Of a DNA stretch of 64,000 nt, positions 48,299 to 57,774 are shown piece by piece. Each line of letters opens with the position of its first letter. The stretch's first letter is position 1. The notes below the pieces were generated by a model, which did not search any database, had not been told where the DNA came from, and saw only the letters and a program-made list of their open reading frames with translations. Source of the stretch: Eilatimonas milleporae. GTDB lineage: Bacteria > Pseudomonadota > Alphaproteobacteria > Sphingomonadales > Kordiimonadaceae. The position numbers were made by a program, and so were the translations under genes. The stretch spans positions 310,001 through 374,000 of the forward strand of contig NZ_REFR01000012.1 of the NCBI RefSeq assembly GCF_003688555.1, read 5' to 3'.

Positions 48299-48541
48299 TC
48301 AGATAGTTTCCCTTTCCACAATTTTTTTTAAGTGCTTGCGCCAGGCATTCACAATCGCATCAGCATTGGTGCCTAGCGCATTCGCTATGGCTATAAGTTC
48401 GTCGTCATGGGGCAGTCTGCATCCGTTTTCTATTTTGTGATAGACTGATTGTGTGATGCCTGCACGCAGATAGATCTGTTTAGGGCGTAGACCCTTGTCT
48501 GCTCGAATGTCCGAAATGATCTTACCGAGAGAGGTATTCAT
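48299..48541 (-). CDS. XRE-family helix-turn-helix regulator
   Basis: 80 residues from ATG 48541, chosen by CAGGAG upstream; the frame is open to 48625. The HTH reads LGKIISDIRADKGLRPKQIYLRAGITQSVYHKIENGCRLPHDDELIAIANAL, the Cro/CI type. Probably controls transfer or maintenance of the element. Its low G+C differs from the tra genes. Confidence 0.85.
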   Translation of the reverse strand: MNTSLGKIISDIRADKGLRPKQIYLRAGITQSVYHKIENGCRLPHDDELIAIANALGTNADAIVNAWRKHLKKIVERETI

Positions 48542-49131
48542 ATGCCGCTCCTGGATTCTTTGCTGTCGTTTCTCAAGACTGATCAACCGTAAGTGCGTAC
48601 ACGTTACGATGGTGTCCCGTCGCAACCGAACCGTTATGAACGGGCGTCTGTGTCCTGACGCTTCTTGAAATAATTTCGATAATTCTCAGCGTCAATGTGA
48701 GGGGCTTCGAGTCTGGTTGCTCGGTTAAATCCCTTTTCAATGAGAGAAAATCACATAATTATATATATAAAACAATTACTTAAAAAGCATAAATTCTCTA
48801 AAGAGCAAAATTAGGATTCTGACGACAAGCGACAAAATGAGAACAATCTGGAAATAATTTTGAAAATAGTGAGTTTCATAATCTGTCCGCGTTTACAATC
48901 AGATAGATAATATAAAACCTTTGGTGGTGGGGTGACATGACACTACTGAATAATTTTCACCCTTCAAACTCAACCTAATCGCCGCGAGCTTTGACGAGAG
49001 AACGCTGTCAGTTTTGGTCGTCTGATACTGCATGAGCGATCCTTTGTCTCAGTAAGTTTCAAAACGTCAAACGAGCTGACTGCCAGTGTTCTCACCAACA
49101 ACTCAGTTGCCCATCAGGGCTTGGAGGTCAC
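48542..49131. other. Intergenic region before the tra operon
   Basis: About 590 bases. The stretch 48740-48900 is very A+T-rich. A 13-codon frame at 48937-48978 has a good ribosome-binding site (GGTGGTGGGGTGAC before ATG) and could be a leader peptide, but nothing else supports it. The promoter of the tra operon should be here; I see no clear consensus. Confidence 0.4.
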
Positions 49132-49920
49132 ATGAGGCAGTTTCTGTGCGTTTCCGTTTTCGCGGCTTTGTTGGCCGTACAAAGCGGGCTTCTTTTTACC
49201 GCGGCTTACGATCAGGCCGGACCATCCAGTGAGGCTCCTGACCGGGATGCGGTTCTCGACGACAAACGCGCCCAGGCGGAAACGGCTCTGAAGCAGACCT
49301 TCTCGCAGTTCCGGTTCCTGTCGTTCGAGCCATCGTCCATTCCCGGACTTTACCAGATCGATACCGGGGACCGTCTGATCTACTACTCCGACGAAGCCAT
49401 GGCTTTCATCTTCGGGACAGTGTGGAACCGGTTTGGCGTCAATCTCACCGCCGAAGCCATGTCGGCTGCGGTGGTCGAACGGATGAAGGACTTTGACTAT
49501 TCCCTGGCCCTGGAGTTCGGGCCGCCGGATGCGCCCCTGCTGACAGAGTATTCCAATCCCCATTGTGCCTATTGCCAGGAGTTGCATGCCTGGTTGCGTG
49601 AACAGGAACGGACCGGCGAGCGGATACGCCGGCGTGTCATCTTTGCCGTCGGTCACAGTTTGCAAGCACAAAAAGCTGCCGAACATATTCTGTGTTCCGA
49701 CGATCCCGAGGCCGCCTATCACGCCGTCTACAGCCGCCGGCAACCCGACCTTCTGCAACAATGCGAGAAAGGCCGGGCGGCAGTGCTGGCCCATATCGAC
49801 ATGACACGAGACGCGGGCATTTCCGGGACGCCGACGCTGTTCGCGGATGGTCAATTCATCCGGGGATTCGATCAGCGTGCCATCTCCGATTTTCTTCAAA
49901 ACGCCAATTTTGGAGAGTGA
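49132..49920 (+). CDS. DsbC-like disulfide isomerase of the transfer operon
   Basis: 262 residues; GGAGG before ATG 49132. Signal peptide (FLCVSVFAALLAVQSGLLFTAA), a DsbC dimerisation-like part, then a thioredoxin fold with CAYC in LLTEYSNPHCAYCQELH (about residue 144) and the cis-Pro loop GISGTPTLFADG. It probably shuffles disulfides in the Cys-rich TraU and TraN proteins in the periplasm. First gene of the tra operon. Confidence 0.88.
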   Translation: MRQFLCVSVFAALLAVQSGLLFTAAYDQAGPSSEAPDRDAVLDDKRAQAETALKQTFSQFRFLSFEPSSIPGLYQIDTGDRLIYYSDEAMAFIFGTVWNRFGVNLTAEAMSAAVVERMKDFDYSLALEFGPPDAPLLTEYSNPHCAYCQELHAWLREQERTGERIRRRVIFAVGHSLQAQKAAEHILCSDDPEAAYHAVYSRRQPDLLQQCEKGRAAVLAHIDMTRDAGISGTPTLFADGQFIRGFDQRAISDFLQNANFGE

Positions 49921-49922
49921 TC

Positions 49923-50249
49923 ATGCACAAGCATTGGTCTGACACCTTATACGAGTCCAAATCTTCTTTACATGCTTTCTTATTGTTGTTTCTCGCATTC
50001 GCGTTTGCTGCACCGGTGACCGCTTTCACGCCACCGGCGGCGGGTGATCTGGGATTTGCCTTTTATGACACTTTGATTTTGCAAGGCGTCCAGGGGCCGA
50101 TTGGATTTACGACAGCTTTCCTGACCACCATTCTTGGCGTCTACGGCATCTCACAACGGAACTGGCTGGCCGCAATTGGCGGTTTCGGCGGCGCGACAGC
50201 CATGGTGGCGGGTGAGGGCATCGTCACGTCCGTCGGCATGGTCGTCTGA
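49923..50249 (+). CDS. traA: F-type conjugative pilin TraA
   Basis: 108 residues from ATG 49923, two bases after the dsbC-like stop; the frame extends upstream to 49692 antisense to no function. A long leader ends at about 32-35 (FAFAAPVTAF). The mature ~73 residues have two hydrophobic segments (GPIGFTTAFLTTILGVYGI and GFGGATAMVAGEGIVTSVGMVV) around a basic loop, as in F pilin. Confidence 0.8.
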   Translation: MHKHWSDTLYESKSSLHAFLLLFLAFAFAAPVTAFTPPAAGDLGFAFYDTLILQGVQGPIGFTTAFLTTILGVYGISQRNWLAAIGGFGGATAMVAGEGIVTSVGMVV

Positions 50250-50286
50250 GTACGGGTTTGCGCAAGGATCAAGCAGGGGACGCATC

Positions 50287-50550
50287 ATGGCACGCATGCC
50301 TCAATACCTTCACCAGGATTGGCGGTTTATCGGTCTCGATAGTCAGGAAATCACCCTGGCCGCCCTTTGCTACATCTTTTCGCTGATCATCGGCGGGTGG
50401 GCCACGGTGGTCCTGATCGTCCTCCTTTACCAGTTCATCCGTTTCAAACGGTCGAAGCCGCGCGGCTATATGGCCCACCTTTTCTACCGGTTGGGGTTTG
50501 GACATTTTCGGGGATACCCGATAGCGGCTGCGGAGACCTTCCATGAATGA
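50287..50550 (+). CDS. traL: Type IV conjugative transfer protein TraL
   Basis: 87 residues from ATG 50287. PQYLHQDWRFIGLDSQEI, a hydrophobic pair of helices (LAALCYIFSLIIGGWATVVLIVLLYQF) and GYMAHLFYRLG are typical of TraL. Inner-membrane part of the F-type pilus machine. Overlaps traE by 8 bases. Confidence 0.9.
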   Translation: MARMPQYLHQDWRFIGLDSQEITLAALCYIFSLIIGGWATVVLIVLLYQFIRFKRSKPRGYMAHLFYRLGFGHFRGYPIAAAETFHE

Positions 50551-51184
50551 TCGGGAAACGGTCGAAACAGCCATGGGCAAGACCGGGCCCGGGACCATCC
50601 TGTCCATCTATGTGGACCGGTTCGCCAATCTTCTCGCGGATAACCGCATGCTGCGGTTTGTGGCTCTGTGCGCCTTTCTGGCCACGGTGTGGCTGGGCCT
50701 GCAGGTGGCCGCCCGCGAAGACCGCACCAAGACCATCGTAGTTCCCTTCGGCGCCGGGGTCGAGAGCCTCTACATGGTCGGTAACAAACCGTCCAAAGCC
50801 TATCTGATCGCGATTGGCCGGACCATCGTCCAGCTCCTCGGCACCTACACCAGCGCCGGCTTCGACTTTCAGGCGGACGAAGTCCTGAAACTGGTGCATC
50901 CCGAGCGGTATGAGGTTCTGAAAACCACCTTTCGCAATCTGTCCGAACAGTCCCACCGCTACAGTGATGTGCGGTTTGCCGCCTATATCCGCTATGAGGC
51001 CGATTTCAAGTTTGGGCCGGATGTGTTCAGCATCCCCGTGAGCCGGGTCCGCATGGTGGGCCTGACGCGCACGGCGGATGCCGGGTATTTCAGGATCGCA
51101 TACCGGATTGAAGAGTCCAGATTCTGGCTCTGGGACATCACCTTTGAACGTCAGGGGGAGGTGTCCAGTGAACGCCTGGATTAA
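50543..51184 (+). CDS. traE: Type IV conjugative transfer protein TraE
   Basis: 213 residues. One N-terminal membrane segment (RMLRFVALCAFLATVWLGLQVA) and the periplasmic domain related to VirB8 (HPERYEVLKTTFRNLSEQSH..., VSRVRMVGLTRT). Forms the inner-membrane assembly platform with TraL and TraB. Confidence 0.92.
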   Translation: MNDRETVETAMGKTGPGTILSIYVDRFANLLADNRMLRFVALCAFLATVWLGLQVAAREDRTKTIVVPFGAGVESLYMVGNKPSKAYLIAIGRTIVQLLGTYTSAGFDFQADEVLKLVHPERYEVLKTTFRNLSEQSHRYSDVRFAAYIRYEADFKFGPDVFSIPVSRVRMVGLTRTADAGYFRIAYRIEESRFWLWDITFERQGEVSSERLD

Positions 51185-51950
51185 GTCCGCCCGCATGCTT
51201 TGCGCGGTCATGCCGGTCCACATAGTCGCCTTAGGCGCCCAGGCCCAACCGGATGGGCTGGGCGGCAAGAGCGCCTTCCAATCGGTGCTGCCGGACAGGC
51301 CGACGAATATTGTCCTCAGCAATGTGGACATCAATCGGATCGTCTGTGTCTCGGGCGACATAGAGGGCCACCGCTTTTCCGAGGAAAAAGGGCTGGTTAT
51401 CGACACCAGTGGACAGGACGCCTTCGTCAAATTCCAGATCGAGGTCGAAGGCGATGAGCACCGTCATGTGGTGGTCCGCTCGGAAATCTACATCCAATGC
51501 GCCGGCGTGACCTACACACTTCTCGCCAAGCCGGTCGATATCGAAGCGCAGACGGTCTATCTGGTCGCGGGGGCCACCAGGCACAAAGAGCAGAATATCG
51601 CCCTGTTCGCGCCTCTGTCCGAGGAAGATCGCGCCGTCAAGCTGTCCGTGGACATCCTGCGCGACGAAATCCCCGCAACATTTTCCGTGCATGCGTTTGA
51701 AGACCCGTATCAGCGCCATATCCTGCCCAAGCTCGATATCCGTCTGCGGCGTGAAGTCTCCGTCTTGGGCACGGACTATTGGGCGCGGGAATATCTGCTG
51801 CGGGCCAGAGCCAGGGTGAATCTGGCGGAACATCGTTTCCTCACGCCGTTTTTCGGGCCGGCCATCTATGCGGTCACTCTGGCCGGACTGAGTTTGGAAG
51901 GCGGGGAAGTCGGTCGCGTGGTCATCATTTACCGCGGTGACCGGCCATGA
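51168..51950 (+). CDS. traK: Type-F conjugative transfer secretin TraK
   Basis: 260 residues from GTG 51168, with GGGGGAGG upstream. A signal peptide ends near AQAQPDG. The VirB9-like part begins LPDRPTNIVLSNVDINRIVCVSGDI. It forms the outer-membrane core ring with TraV and TraB. Overlaps the traE end and is coupled to traB by ATGA. Confidence 0.9.
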   Translation: MNAWIKSARMLCAVMPVHIVALGAQAQPDGLGGKSAFQSVLPDRPTNIVLSNVDINRIVCVSGDIEGHRFSEEKGLVIDTSGQDAFVKFQIEVEGDEHRHVVVRSEIYIQCAGVTYTLLAKPVDIEAQTVYLVAGATRHKEQNIALFAPLSEEDRAVKLSVDILRDEIPATFSVHAFEDPYQRHILPKLDIRLRREVSVLGTDYWAREYLLRARARVNLAEHRFLTPFFGPAIYAVTLAGLSLEGGEVGRVVIIYRGDRP

Positions 51951-53167
51951 AGATTTGGGACGCTCTCAAACGAGTCTACGCGAGGCTTTCGCCCAACCTG
52001 CGCCGTATCCTGACCATCGGGGGTGCCATTGCCGCTGTTGCCGTCGTCTTCAGTGTCGCCGTGATGCTGGGCGGCGGCCAAGACAGTGACCGCAAACCCA
52101 GACGTCAGAAAGGCGAAAGCATTTCGCTCGATACCGGTCTCATGGAGGAGACCATCCGTGAGAGCGTCACCGCGGAAACCCGCGTGCTGGGTGAACGGAT
52201 TGACCGCATGGAAGCGGCTCTGTCGGACTATATGGAGGCGCAGGCAATGATTGGGCGCCTTGAAAGTCCTGCCGGCGTTCCAGCGGAGCCCGTCATGCGG
52301 GACGAGTTCGACCCCGAAGATCTGGCCCCGCGCAACGAGCTGGGTGACGGGGTCGTCTTGGACAGGGTCGCCGTCCCCCCGCCGGTGGTGGGCTTTCCCG
52401 AGGATGGTGCTGAAAGCGATCTTTACACTGACGCGGCAGAGCCGGTTGAGACCCGGATCATCGGTGGGATCGGCGGGCTCAAGCCCGTGGCCGCGACCGA
52501 AACACAGGCCGACGAACAGCGCCGTGTCTTCCTGCCCGTCAGTTTCATGGAGGCGGTCCTTCTCACGGGCCTCGATGCCCTGGTCGGCCAGCAGGCGATG
52601 AACAATCCCGAGCCCGTTATCGCCCGTGTTCAGGCGCCGGCCGTCCTGCCCAACGCGGTGCGTGCCAACCTGCAAGGCTGCTTTGTGGTCGGCAATGGGA
52701 TCGGCATTCTGGCCAAAGAGCGGGTGGATGTGCGCGCCGTCTCCCTGAGCTGCGTGGACATCCATGAGCGCGTAGTCATTGACCAGCCCATTAAAGGGTT
52801 TTTCGTCGATGCGGACGGCAAGAAGGGCTTGTCCGGCAATGTGGTCACGCGCGACGGGGCCATCATCGGACAGGCATTTGCCGCCGGCCTTCTGGAAGGC
52901 TTCGGCGCCGTGGCGCAGGCTAGCGCCGGGGTCCAGACCATCTCGCCGCTCGGCGCCACGCGGGTTTTCGATGTTCAGGAAGCGGCCATCGCGGGGCTGG
53001 GGCAGGGGGTGGCCGGCACCGCCAACAGTCTGCGGGATTATTATCTGGATCTTGCGCGTACCGTGACGCCGGTGATCGAGATCGGCACCAGCAAGACCGT
53101 CGTCCTCGTCATTCAGGAAGGCACGTTTCTCGAAATCAAGGAGGTGGAAGATGTGGCAGGCCACTAA
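51947..53167 (+). CDS. traB: Conjugal transfer core protein TraB
   Basis: 406 residues. Membrane segment at about 22-45 (LTIGGAIAAVAVVFSVAVML), a coiled-coil region, a Pro-rich linker, and the VirB10-like beta-barrel domain from about 185 (FLPVSFMEAVLLTGLDALVG..., GKKGLSGNVVTRDGAIIGQAF). Spans the envelope and links inner-membrane ATPases to the outer ring. Overlaps traV by 17 bases. Confidence 0.93.
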   Translation: MKIWDALKRVYARLSPNLRRILTIGGAIAAVAVVFSVAVMLGGGQDSDRKPRRQKGESISLDTGLMEETIRESVTAETRVLGERIDRMEAALSDYMEAQAMIGRLESPAGVPAEPVMRDEFDPEDLAPRNELGDGVVLDRVAVPPPVVGFPEDGAESDLYTDAAEPVETRIIGGIGGLKPVAATETQADEQRRVFLPVSFMEAVLLTGLDALVGQQAMNNPEPVIARVQAPAVLPNAVRANLQGCFVVGNGIGILAKERVDVRAVSLSCVDIHERVVIDQPIKGFFVDADGKKGLSGNVVTRDGAIIGQAFAAGLLEGFGAVAQASAGVQTISPLGATRVFDVQEAAIAGLGQGVAGTANSLRDYYLDLARTVTPVIEIGTSKTVVLVIQEGTFLEIKEVEDVAGH

Positions 53168-53672
53168 GCCGGTTGTCGCACTGGTGCTGGGCGCATGCCT
53201 GTCCGGCTGTGCATCGCTGTTTTCCAGCTATGACAATGAATTTTCCTGCAAGAGCGCCGACCATGGCGGATGCGAGCATCCCATGACGGCCTACGAAAAG
53301 GCCGTTGCCCATCCGGTTTCCCCGCCGCCGGGCACGCCGGACCCGGACAGTGTGGACGCTGAGGCTGAAGCTGCTCCGGTGGAAGCCGAAGATGCCTATG
53401 GCGGCTATCAGCAGGAGGTCTATGCCGAGCTGCGGAATATGTTGCAAGCGCCGGTCACACCCGTTCTGGCACCGCCCACGACAGTCAGAACGCTGATCCT
53501 GCCCTACAGCAATCCCAACCGCACCGACCGGCTCTATATGCCGCGCTTTGTCTATTCGGTCGTTGAGACCAGCCGCTTTGTGCTGGGCCGGTATCTCAAC
53601 ACCCAGGACCGGATCATGAGACTGGACCACTTCTTCCGTGCCGCCGAACCACAAGAGAAAACAGGGGAGTAG
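53151..53672 (+). CDS. traV: Lipoprotein TraV
   Basis: 173 residues. Lipobox LSGC with lipidated Cys20, then FSSYDNEFSCKSADHGGCEHPM, the paired cysteines seen in TraV, a Pro-rich middle and a C-terminal part that binds TraK. Outer-membrane component of the core complex. Confidence 0.88.
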   Translation: MWQATKPVVALVLGACLSGCASLFSSYDNEFSCKSADHGGCEHPMTAYEKAVAHPVSPPPGTPDPDSVDAEAEAAPVEAEDAYGGYQQEVYAELRNMLQAPVTPVLAPPTTVRTLILPYSNPNRTDRLYMPRFVYSVVETSRFVLGRYLNTQDRIMRLDHFFRAAEPQEKTGE

Positions 53673-53676
53673 AACC

Positions 53677-56211
53677 ATGCTTGACTGGCTGCTCGGTGCT
53701 GACGGCGGCGCCAAAAGATCCGATTGGACCGACATGGTCGAGCGGGAGACCCTGAGCAGGTTTCTGCCCTATGCGTTCTATGACGAGCATGCAGAAATCT
53801 ATCATCTCACCGACGGCAGCGTCGGCTACTTCTGGGAAATCTCCCCGGTGGCTTATGGCAGTGGTCCCATCATCCAGGCGGTTACGAGACTGCTCAATCT
53901 GGATCTGCCGCAGACGGCCCACGCGCAGTTCTGCCTGTTTGCGGACCCCTATATAGAGCCCTATTTGCGGGACTATCAGCGCATCAAGCTGCGCCAGGAG
54001 CGGATCGTGCAAGACAATGTCCGCTCTTACGTGAATTTCTGGCGGGAGAATGAGCGCGGCATGACGCAGATGCGCGGTGTTCCCTTGCGGAATTTCCGGG
54101 CGTTTATCTGTCTTAAAACAGACCGTCCCATGGAACCCGACACCATTGGCGGCATCAAACAGTCGTTGGAAAAATTCGGTGTCCGGTCTGTGCCGGCCGA
54201 AGGCGACAATGGTTTGGCGGCCATTCTGCGGCGCCTTTTCAGCGACATACGCGAATACCGGGCCGGGACAGTGGATGGGCAAAAACCGCTGCGCAAGCAA
54301 CTCCTCGACGGCGGCGCGGTCTATGACTTTTCCGGAAAAACGGCGCGGATCGGGGCGCAATATGGCCGGTGCTTCACGCCCAGGGCGCTGCCCAAGCAGA
54401 TATCCGCCGAGACAGTGAACCGGTTGTTCGGCGGCATCATGGGCGTGATGGATGACATCGCTCAGATCACCGTGCCGTTCCTCTACGTGGTCACCGTTTT
54501 CTTTAGGCAGACCAAATCAGAGATCACCACAAAAGCGCAGATCACCGGTGCCCAGAAGGGCGGTGCCAAATTCTCCTTCGAGCTGGAGCGCAGGGTCGAA
54601 GAATTTCAGTGGACGACAAGCCAGCTTGAGGCTGGCGAGAAGTTCCTGCGTTTTGTGCCGATCATGTGGCTGTTTGGCTCCTCCGAAGACGAAGCCCGCG
54701 AAGCCGTTACCCGCGCCAAGGACATGTGGGAGGATCTCGGATTTGCCGTTCAGGACGAATCCTATCTGAACAAAATCCTGTTCCTGATGTGCTTGCCGTT
54801 CGGCTTCTATGACGACGGCAAAAACCTGCAACTCCTGGAGCGTGATTTCATCGCGCCTATCAGTACGCTCGCCAATCTGATCCCGGTACAGGCGGATTTT
54901 CGCGGTGCGGGCAAGCCCGCCATTCCGTTCGTGGGCCGCAAGGGACAGGTCATCACTCTCGACCTTTTCCATACGATCATGAACAATCACAACTATCTGG
55001 TGGCCGCCACTTCCGGCGCGGGCAAAAGCTTCCTGCTCAACTATCTGACGTTTCAGTATTATGCGCAGAGTTACAAGATCCGGATCATCGATCTCGGCTA
55101 CTCCTACCAAAAGCTCTGTTCGATCATTGGCGGGCGCTTTCTCGATGTGGGTGAGGAATTCGGGCTGTGCTTCAATCCCTTTGATTTCAAGTCCCGCGAT
55201 GATGAAGACCATAAGCTGAACCTGCAAACGGCCCAGCATGCGCTCGCGCTTATGTCGTCCAGTGCGTCGGGGCGCGATCTGGACGAAGAGTCCATCAATC
55301 TCCTGCGCATGGCCACACGGTGGGTCATCAAAACCGGCAAGGGTGTTCAGGGTGTGGACGCCGCCCGAGAATTTCTGGCCACCTTTCCGGCCCATGCGGA
55401 GGAGGAAGTCGAGCAGACCGGCGTCTATGACTTTCTGATCGAGAAGGCGCGCACCCTGGCTTTCAATCTGGCCCCGTTCTGTAGCGAAGGCGAGTACGGG
55501 CGGTATTTCAACGGCAAATCCACCTTTGACATTCATGAAGATGATTTTGTCGTGCTTGAGCTGGACCGGCTGAGGCAGTTTCCCCAGCTTTTCAGCGTGG
55601 TTGTCCTGCAACTCATGAACGCCGTGACCCAGGATTTGTATTTGGGGGACCGGTCCTGCCCGACACTGATCCTGTTTGACGAGGCGGCCGAGTTCCTCAA
55701 GGACAATCTGGCCGGGGGACGGGCCCGCAACTTCCAATCCGTGATCGAGGCCGGCTATCGCCGTGCCCGTAAATATGGAGGCGCCTTTGGCGTGGTGGTC
55801 CAGTCGCTTCTGGATTTGGAGGATTTCGGGTCGGTGGGCCAGGTCATTCTTGACAATGCCGCCACCAAATTCCTGTTACAGGCCGACACCTACGGCAAGG
55901 CCGCGCAGAAGAAGATCGTCGATCTTGAGGGTTTTGCCCTCGACCTTCTGAAGTCGGTCACGAACAATAAACCGCGCTATTCCGAGGTGATGATCATATC
56001 GCCTCTCGGTATCGGGATTGGCCGTCTCCTGGTCGATCCGCATACCTATTATATGTTTTCCACCGCCGCGGAGGATGTGGCCCGCTACGCCAAACTGATC
56101 GATCTGGGCCTGACTCCGGCGGAGGCCATAGAAGCCCTTGTGGACAGAAGGGATACGGCCCTCCTGGCCAAGCGGATACCTGCCCCTCATACGCCGGAGG
56201 CCGGTGAATGA
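53677..56211 (+). CDS. traC: Type IV secretion ATPase TraC
   Basis: 844 residues from ATG 53677 (AGGGGAG upstream). VirB4 family: Walker A in AATSGAGKSFLLN (about 445-457) and Walker B in LILFDEAAEF (about 661-670), with the TraC N-terminal domain (LSRFLPYAFYDEHAEIYHLTDGSVGYFWEI). Energises pilus assembly at the inner membrane. Coupled to traW by ATGA. Confidence 0.95.
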   Translation: MLDWLLGADGGAKRSDWTDMVERETLSRFLPYAFYDEHAEIYHLTDGSVGYFWEISPVAYGSGPIIQAVTRLLNLDLPQTAHAQFCLFADPYIEPYLRDYQRIKLRQERIVQDNVRSYVNFWRENERGMTQMRGVPLRNFRAFICLKTDRPMEPDTIGGIKQSLEKFGVRSVPAEGDNGLAAILRRLFSDIREYRAGTVDGQKPLRKQLLDGGAVYDFSGKTARIGAQYGRCFTPRALPKQISAETVNRLFGGIMGVMDDIAQITVPFLYVVTVFFRQTKSEITTKAQITGAQKGGAKFSFELERRVEEFQWTTSQLEAGEKFLRFVPIMWLFGSSEDEAREAVTRAKDMWEDLGFAVQDESYLNKILFLMCLPFGFYDDGKNLQLLERDFIAPISTLANLIPVQADFRGAGKPAIPFVGRKGQVITLDLFHTIMNNHNYLVAATSGAGKSFLLNYLTFQYYAQSYKIRIIDLGYSYQKLCSIIGGRFLDVGEEFGLCFNPFDFKSRDDEDHKLNLQTAQHALALMSSSASGRDLDEESINLLRMATRWVIKTGKGVQGVDAAREFLATFPAHAEEEVEQTGVYDFLIEKARTLAFNLAPFCSEGEYGRYFNGKSTFDIHEDDFVVLELDRLRQFPQLFSVVVLQLMNAVTQDLYLGDRSCPTLILFDEAAEFLKDNLAGGRARNFQSVIEAGYRRARKYGGAFGVVVQSLLDLEDFGSVGQVILDNAATKFLLQADTYGKAAQKKIVDLEGFALDLLKSVTNNKPRYSEVMIISPLGIGIGRLLVDPHTYYMFSTAAEDVARYAKLIDLGLTPAEAIEALVDRRDTALLAKRIPAPHTPEAGE

Positions 56212-56804
56212 CCGGGCGTCATATAGGCGTGGCTGTGCTCTGTCTGGCGCTGCTGAGCGCCGGCAAGGCGGATGAGCGGATGATCATCGGGCAGGTCTAT
56301 CCCATTTCCGAACCGGATGCGCTTGCCGAGATCGAACAACGGGTCGCCGATCACACATTCGATCCGGGGGTTTTCGGGCCGGAAGAAAGCTGGTCGGCGT
56401 TGCGGTCTCCGGTCCTGCCGGTGGCGGAGGCACATGACCGCCGGTCCGTGGTGCCTCTGTTCACGCTTTCCTTCGATATCCCTGATGGAAACGGAAACAT
56501 CCTTTATCCCAAAGGCTACACCTTCAATCCGCTGGACTATCTTCCAAGGCTGCAACAGCGCCTGATCATCGTCAATGAGATGCAGCTTGGGTGGGCCCTG
56601 GCCGAGGCCGGAGCCTATGACATGATCCTGTTGAGCGGCGGGAATGCGCTGGCTGCCTCTCGCGACCACAAGACCCACATCTACAAACTGGAAGACCGGG
56701 TCCGCACACGTCTGGAGGTGCGCGCGGTGCCAAGCATCGTCTGGCAGGAAGACGCGCATTTTATCGTCGAGGAAATCCTTCTTGAGGAGGGCCTTGATGG
56801 CTAG
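56208..56804 (+). CDS. traW: Type-F pilus assembly protein TraW
   Basis: 198 residues with an N-terminal signal peptide (GVAVLCLALLSAGKADE). Family features: GQVYPISEPDALAEIEQRV, KGYTFNPLDYLPRLQQRLIIVN and VRAVPSIVWQED. Periplasmic protein needed for pilus assembly, acting with TrbC and TraU. Confidence 0.92.
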   Translation: MTGRHIGVAVLCLALLSAGKADERMIIGQVYPISEPDALAEIEQRVADHTFDPGVFGPEESWSALRSPVLPVAEAHDRRSVVPLFTLSFDIPDGNGNILYPKGYTFNPLDYLPRLQQRLIIVNEMQLGWALAEAGAYDMILLSGGNALAASRDHKTHIYKLEDRVRTRLEVRAVPSIVWQEDAHFIVEEILLEEGLDG

Positions 56805-57774
56805 GGTCCGTACCACGCTCTGCGCGCTTGTGGTGGGCCTTATGGCGACCCTGACCGGGCAGGTTGGCGCCACGCCTTGCGACCAGGGTTTCATCAACCC
56901 GCTCACCAGGGTCCACTGGTCCTGCATCTTTCCCTTTCAAATCGCGGGCATTTCCATCGGCAACAGATCCCCCTTGGATGCGGACAATCCGCGTTCACCG
57001 ATCTGCTTCTGCCCGTCGTCCTTCGGGCTGCCTTTGCCGGGGATCCGGGTCAATTTCTGGTCCCCGAACAGGTGGATCGACACGGTCGAAAACCCCGGCT
57101 GCATGATGCCGCTGGGCGTCGATGTGATGGAGACGGATGGCCGTCTGCACGGCGGGTCCCGCCATACCTACCGCCAAGGCACCACCTTTGCGCAGATGCA
57201 CTATTACATTGCCCCCGTCTGGGCGATCCTCGGCCTGTTCACGGACATTCCCTGCCTTGATGAAAGCGGCTTTGACGTCGCCATGATGTCCGAGGTTTTG
57301 CCCACCTATCAGAATGAGATTCTGGGCGCGATCATCAATCCGGAAGCCGTTCTGTTCGGCAATCCCGCGGCATTGCTGGCATGCGTGTCGGACGCCGCCA
57401 TGTCTCACACAGGCGGTACGATCGATACATTGTTCTGGTGCATGGGCGGGTGGGGGTTGAGCTATCCCATGGGCGGCCGTTCCAGCAGTGCCGACCATGT
57501 GGAGGCCAATGCGGCCATCGCGGCCAAGCAGATCTTCATGATGGGGCGCCTGGGTTTGCTGCGCAACAGCACCCGCAACGGCTGCGGGGAGCGTCTGGCG
57601 CCGATCTGGACCAAGTCCCTCTACAAATTGCAGATGATGGAGCCGGTCAAGCAGTCCGGATGCGTCAATATCGGGCGCACCGGCCTGATCTGGTCGGGCA
57701 TGAAACATCCGCCGAACGAGGATAATTACGCGTGGCAGATTTTCGAGAAGGTGTTTTGCTGTGTCACGCCGTAA
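56797..57774 (+). CDS. traU: Conjugal transfer protein TraU
   Basis: 325 residues from ATG 56797. Signal peptide to about 26, then many cysteines (CDQGFINPLTRVHWSCIFPFQIAGI, CFCPSSFGLPLPGIRVNFWSP, GCGERLAPIWTKSLYK). Periplasmic, essential for DNA transfer and mating-pair stabilisation; disulfide-rich. The next gene starts inside its last codons. Confidence 0.94.
   Translation: MARVRTTLCALVVGLMATLTGQVGATPCDQGFINPLTRVHWSCIFPFQIAGISIGNRSPLDADNPRSPICFCPSSFGLPLPGIRVNFWSPNRWIDTVENPGCMMPLGVDVMETDGRLHGGSRHTYRQGTTFAQMHYYIAPVWAILGLFTDIPCLDESGFDVAMMSEVLPTYQNEILGAIINPEAVLFGNPAALLACVSDAAMSHTGGTIDTLFWCMGGWGLSYPMGGRSSSADHVEANAAIAAKQIFMMGRLGLLRNSTRNGCGERLAPIWTKSLYKLQMMEPVKQSGCVNIGRTGLIWSGMKHPPNEDNYAWQIFEKVFCCVTP

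Noticed and set aside
49692-49922. Longer start of the pilin gene
   Set aside because: The upstream part overlaps the dsbC-like gene and would bury the signal peptide; ATG 49923 gives a normal pilin.
51929-53164. 411-residue frame antisense to traB
   Set aside because: Mirror frame of traB inside a plus-strand operon with coupled starts.
54517-55737. 406-residue frame antisense to traC
   Set aside because: traC Walker motifs lie on the plus strand in these bases.
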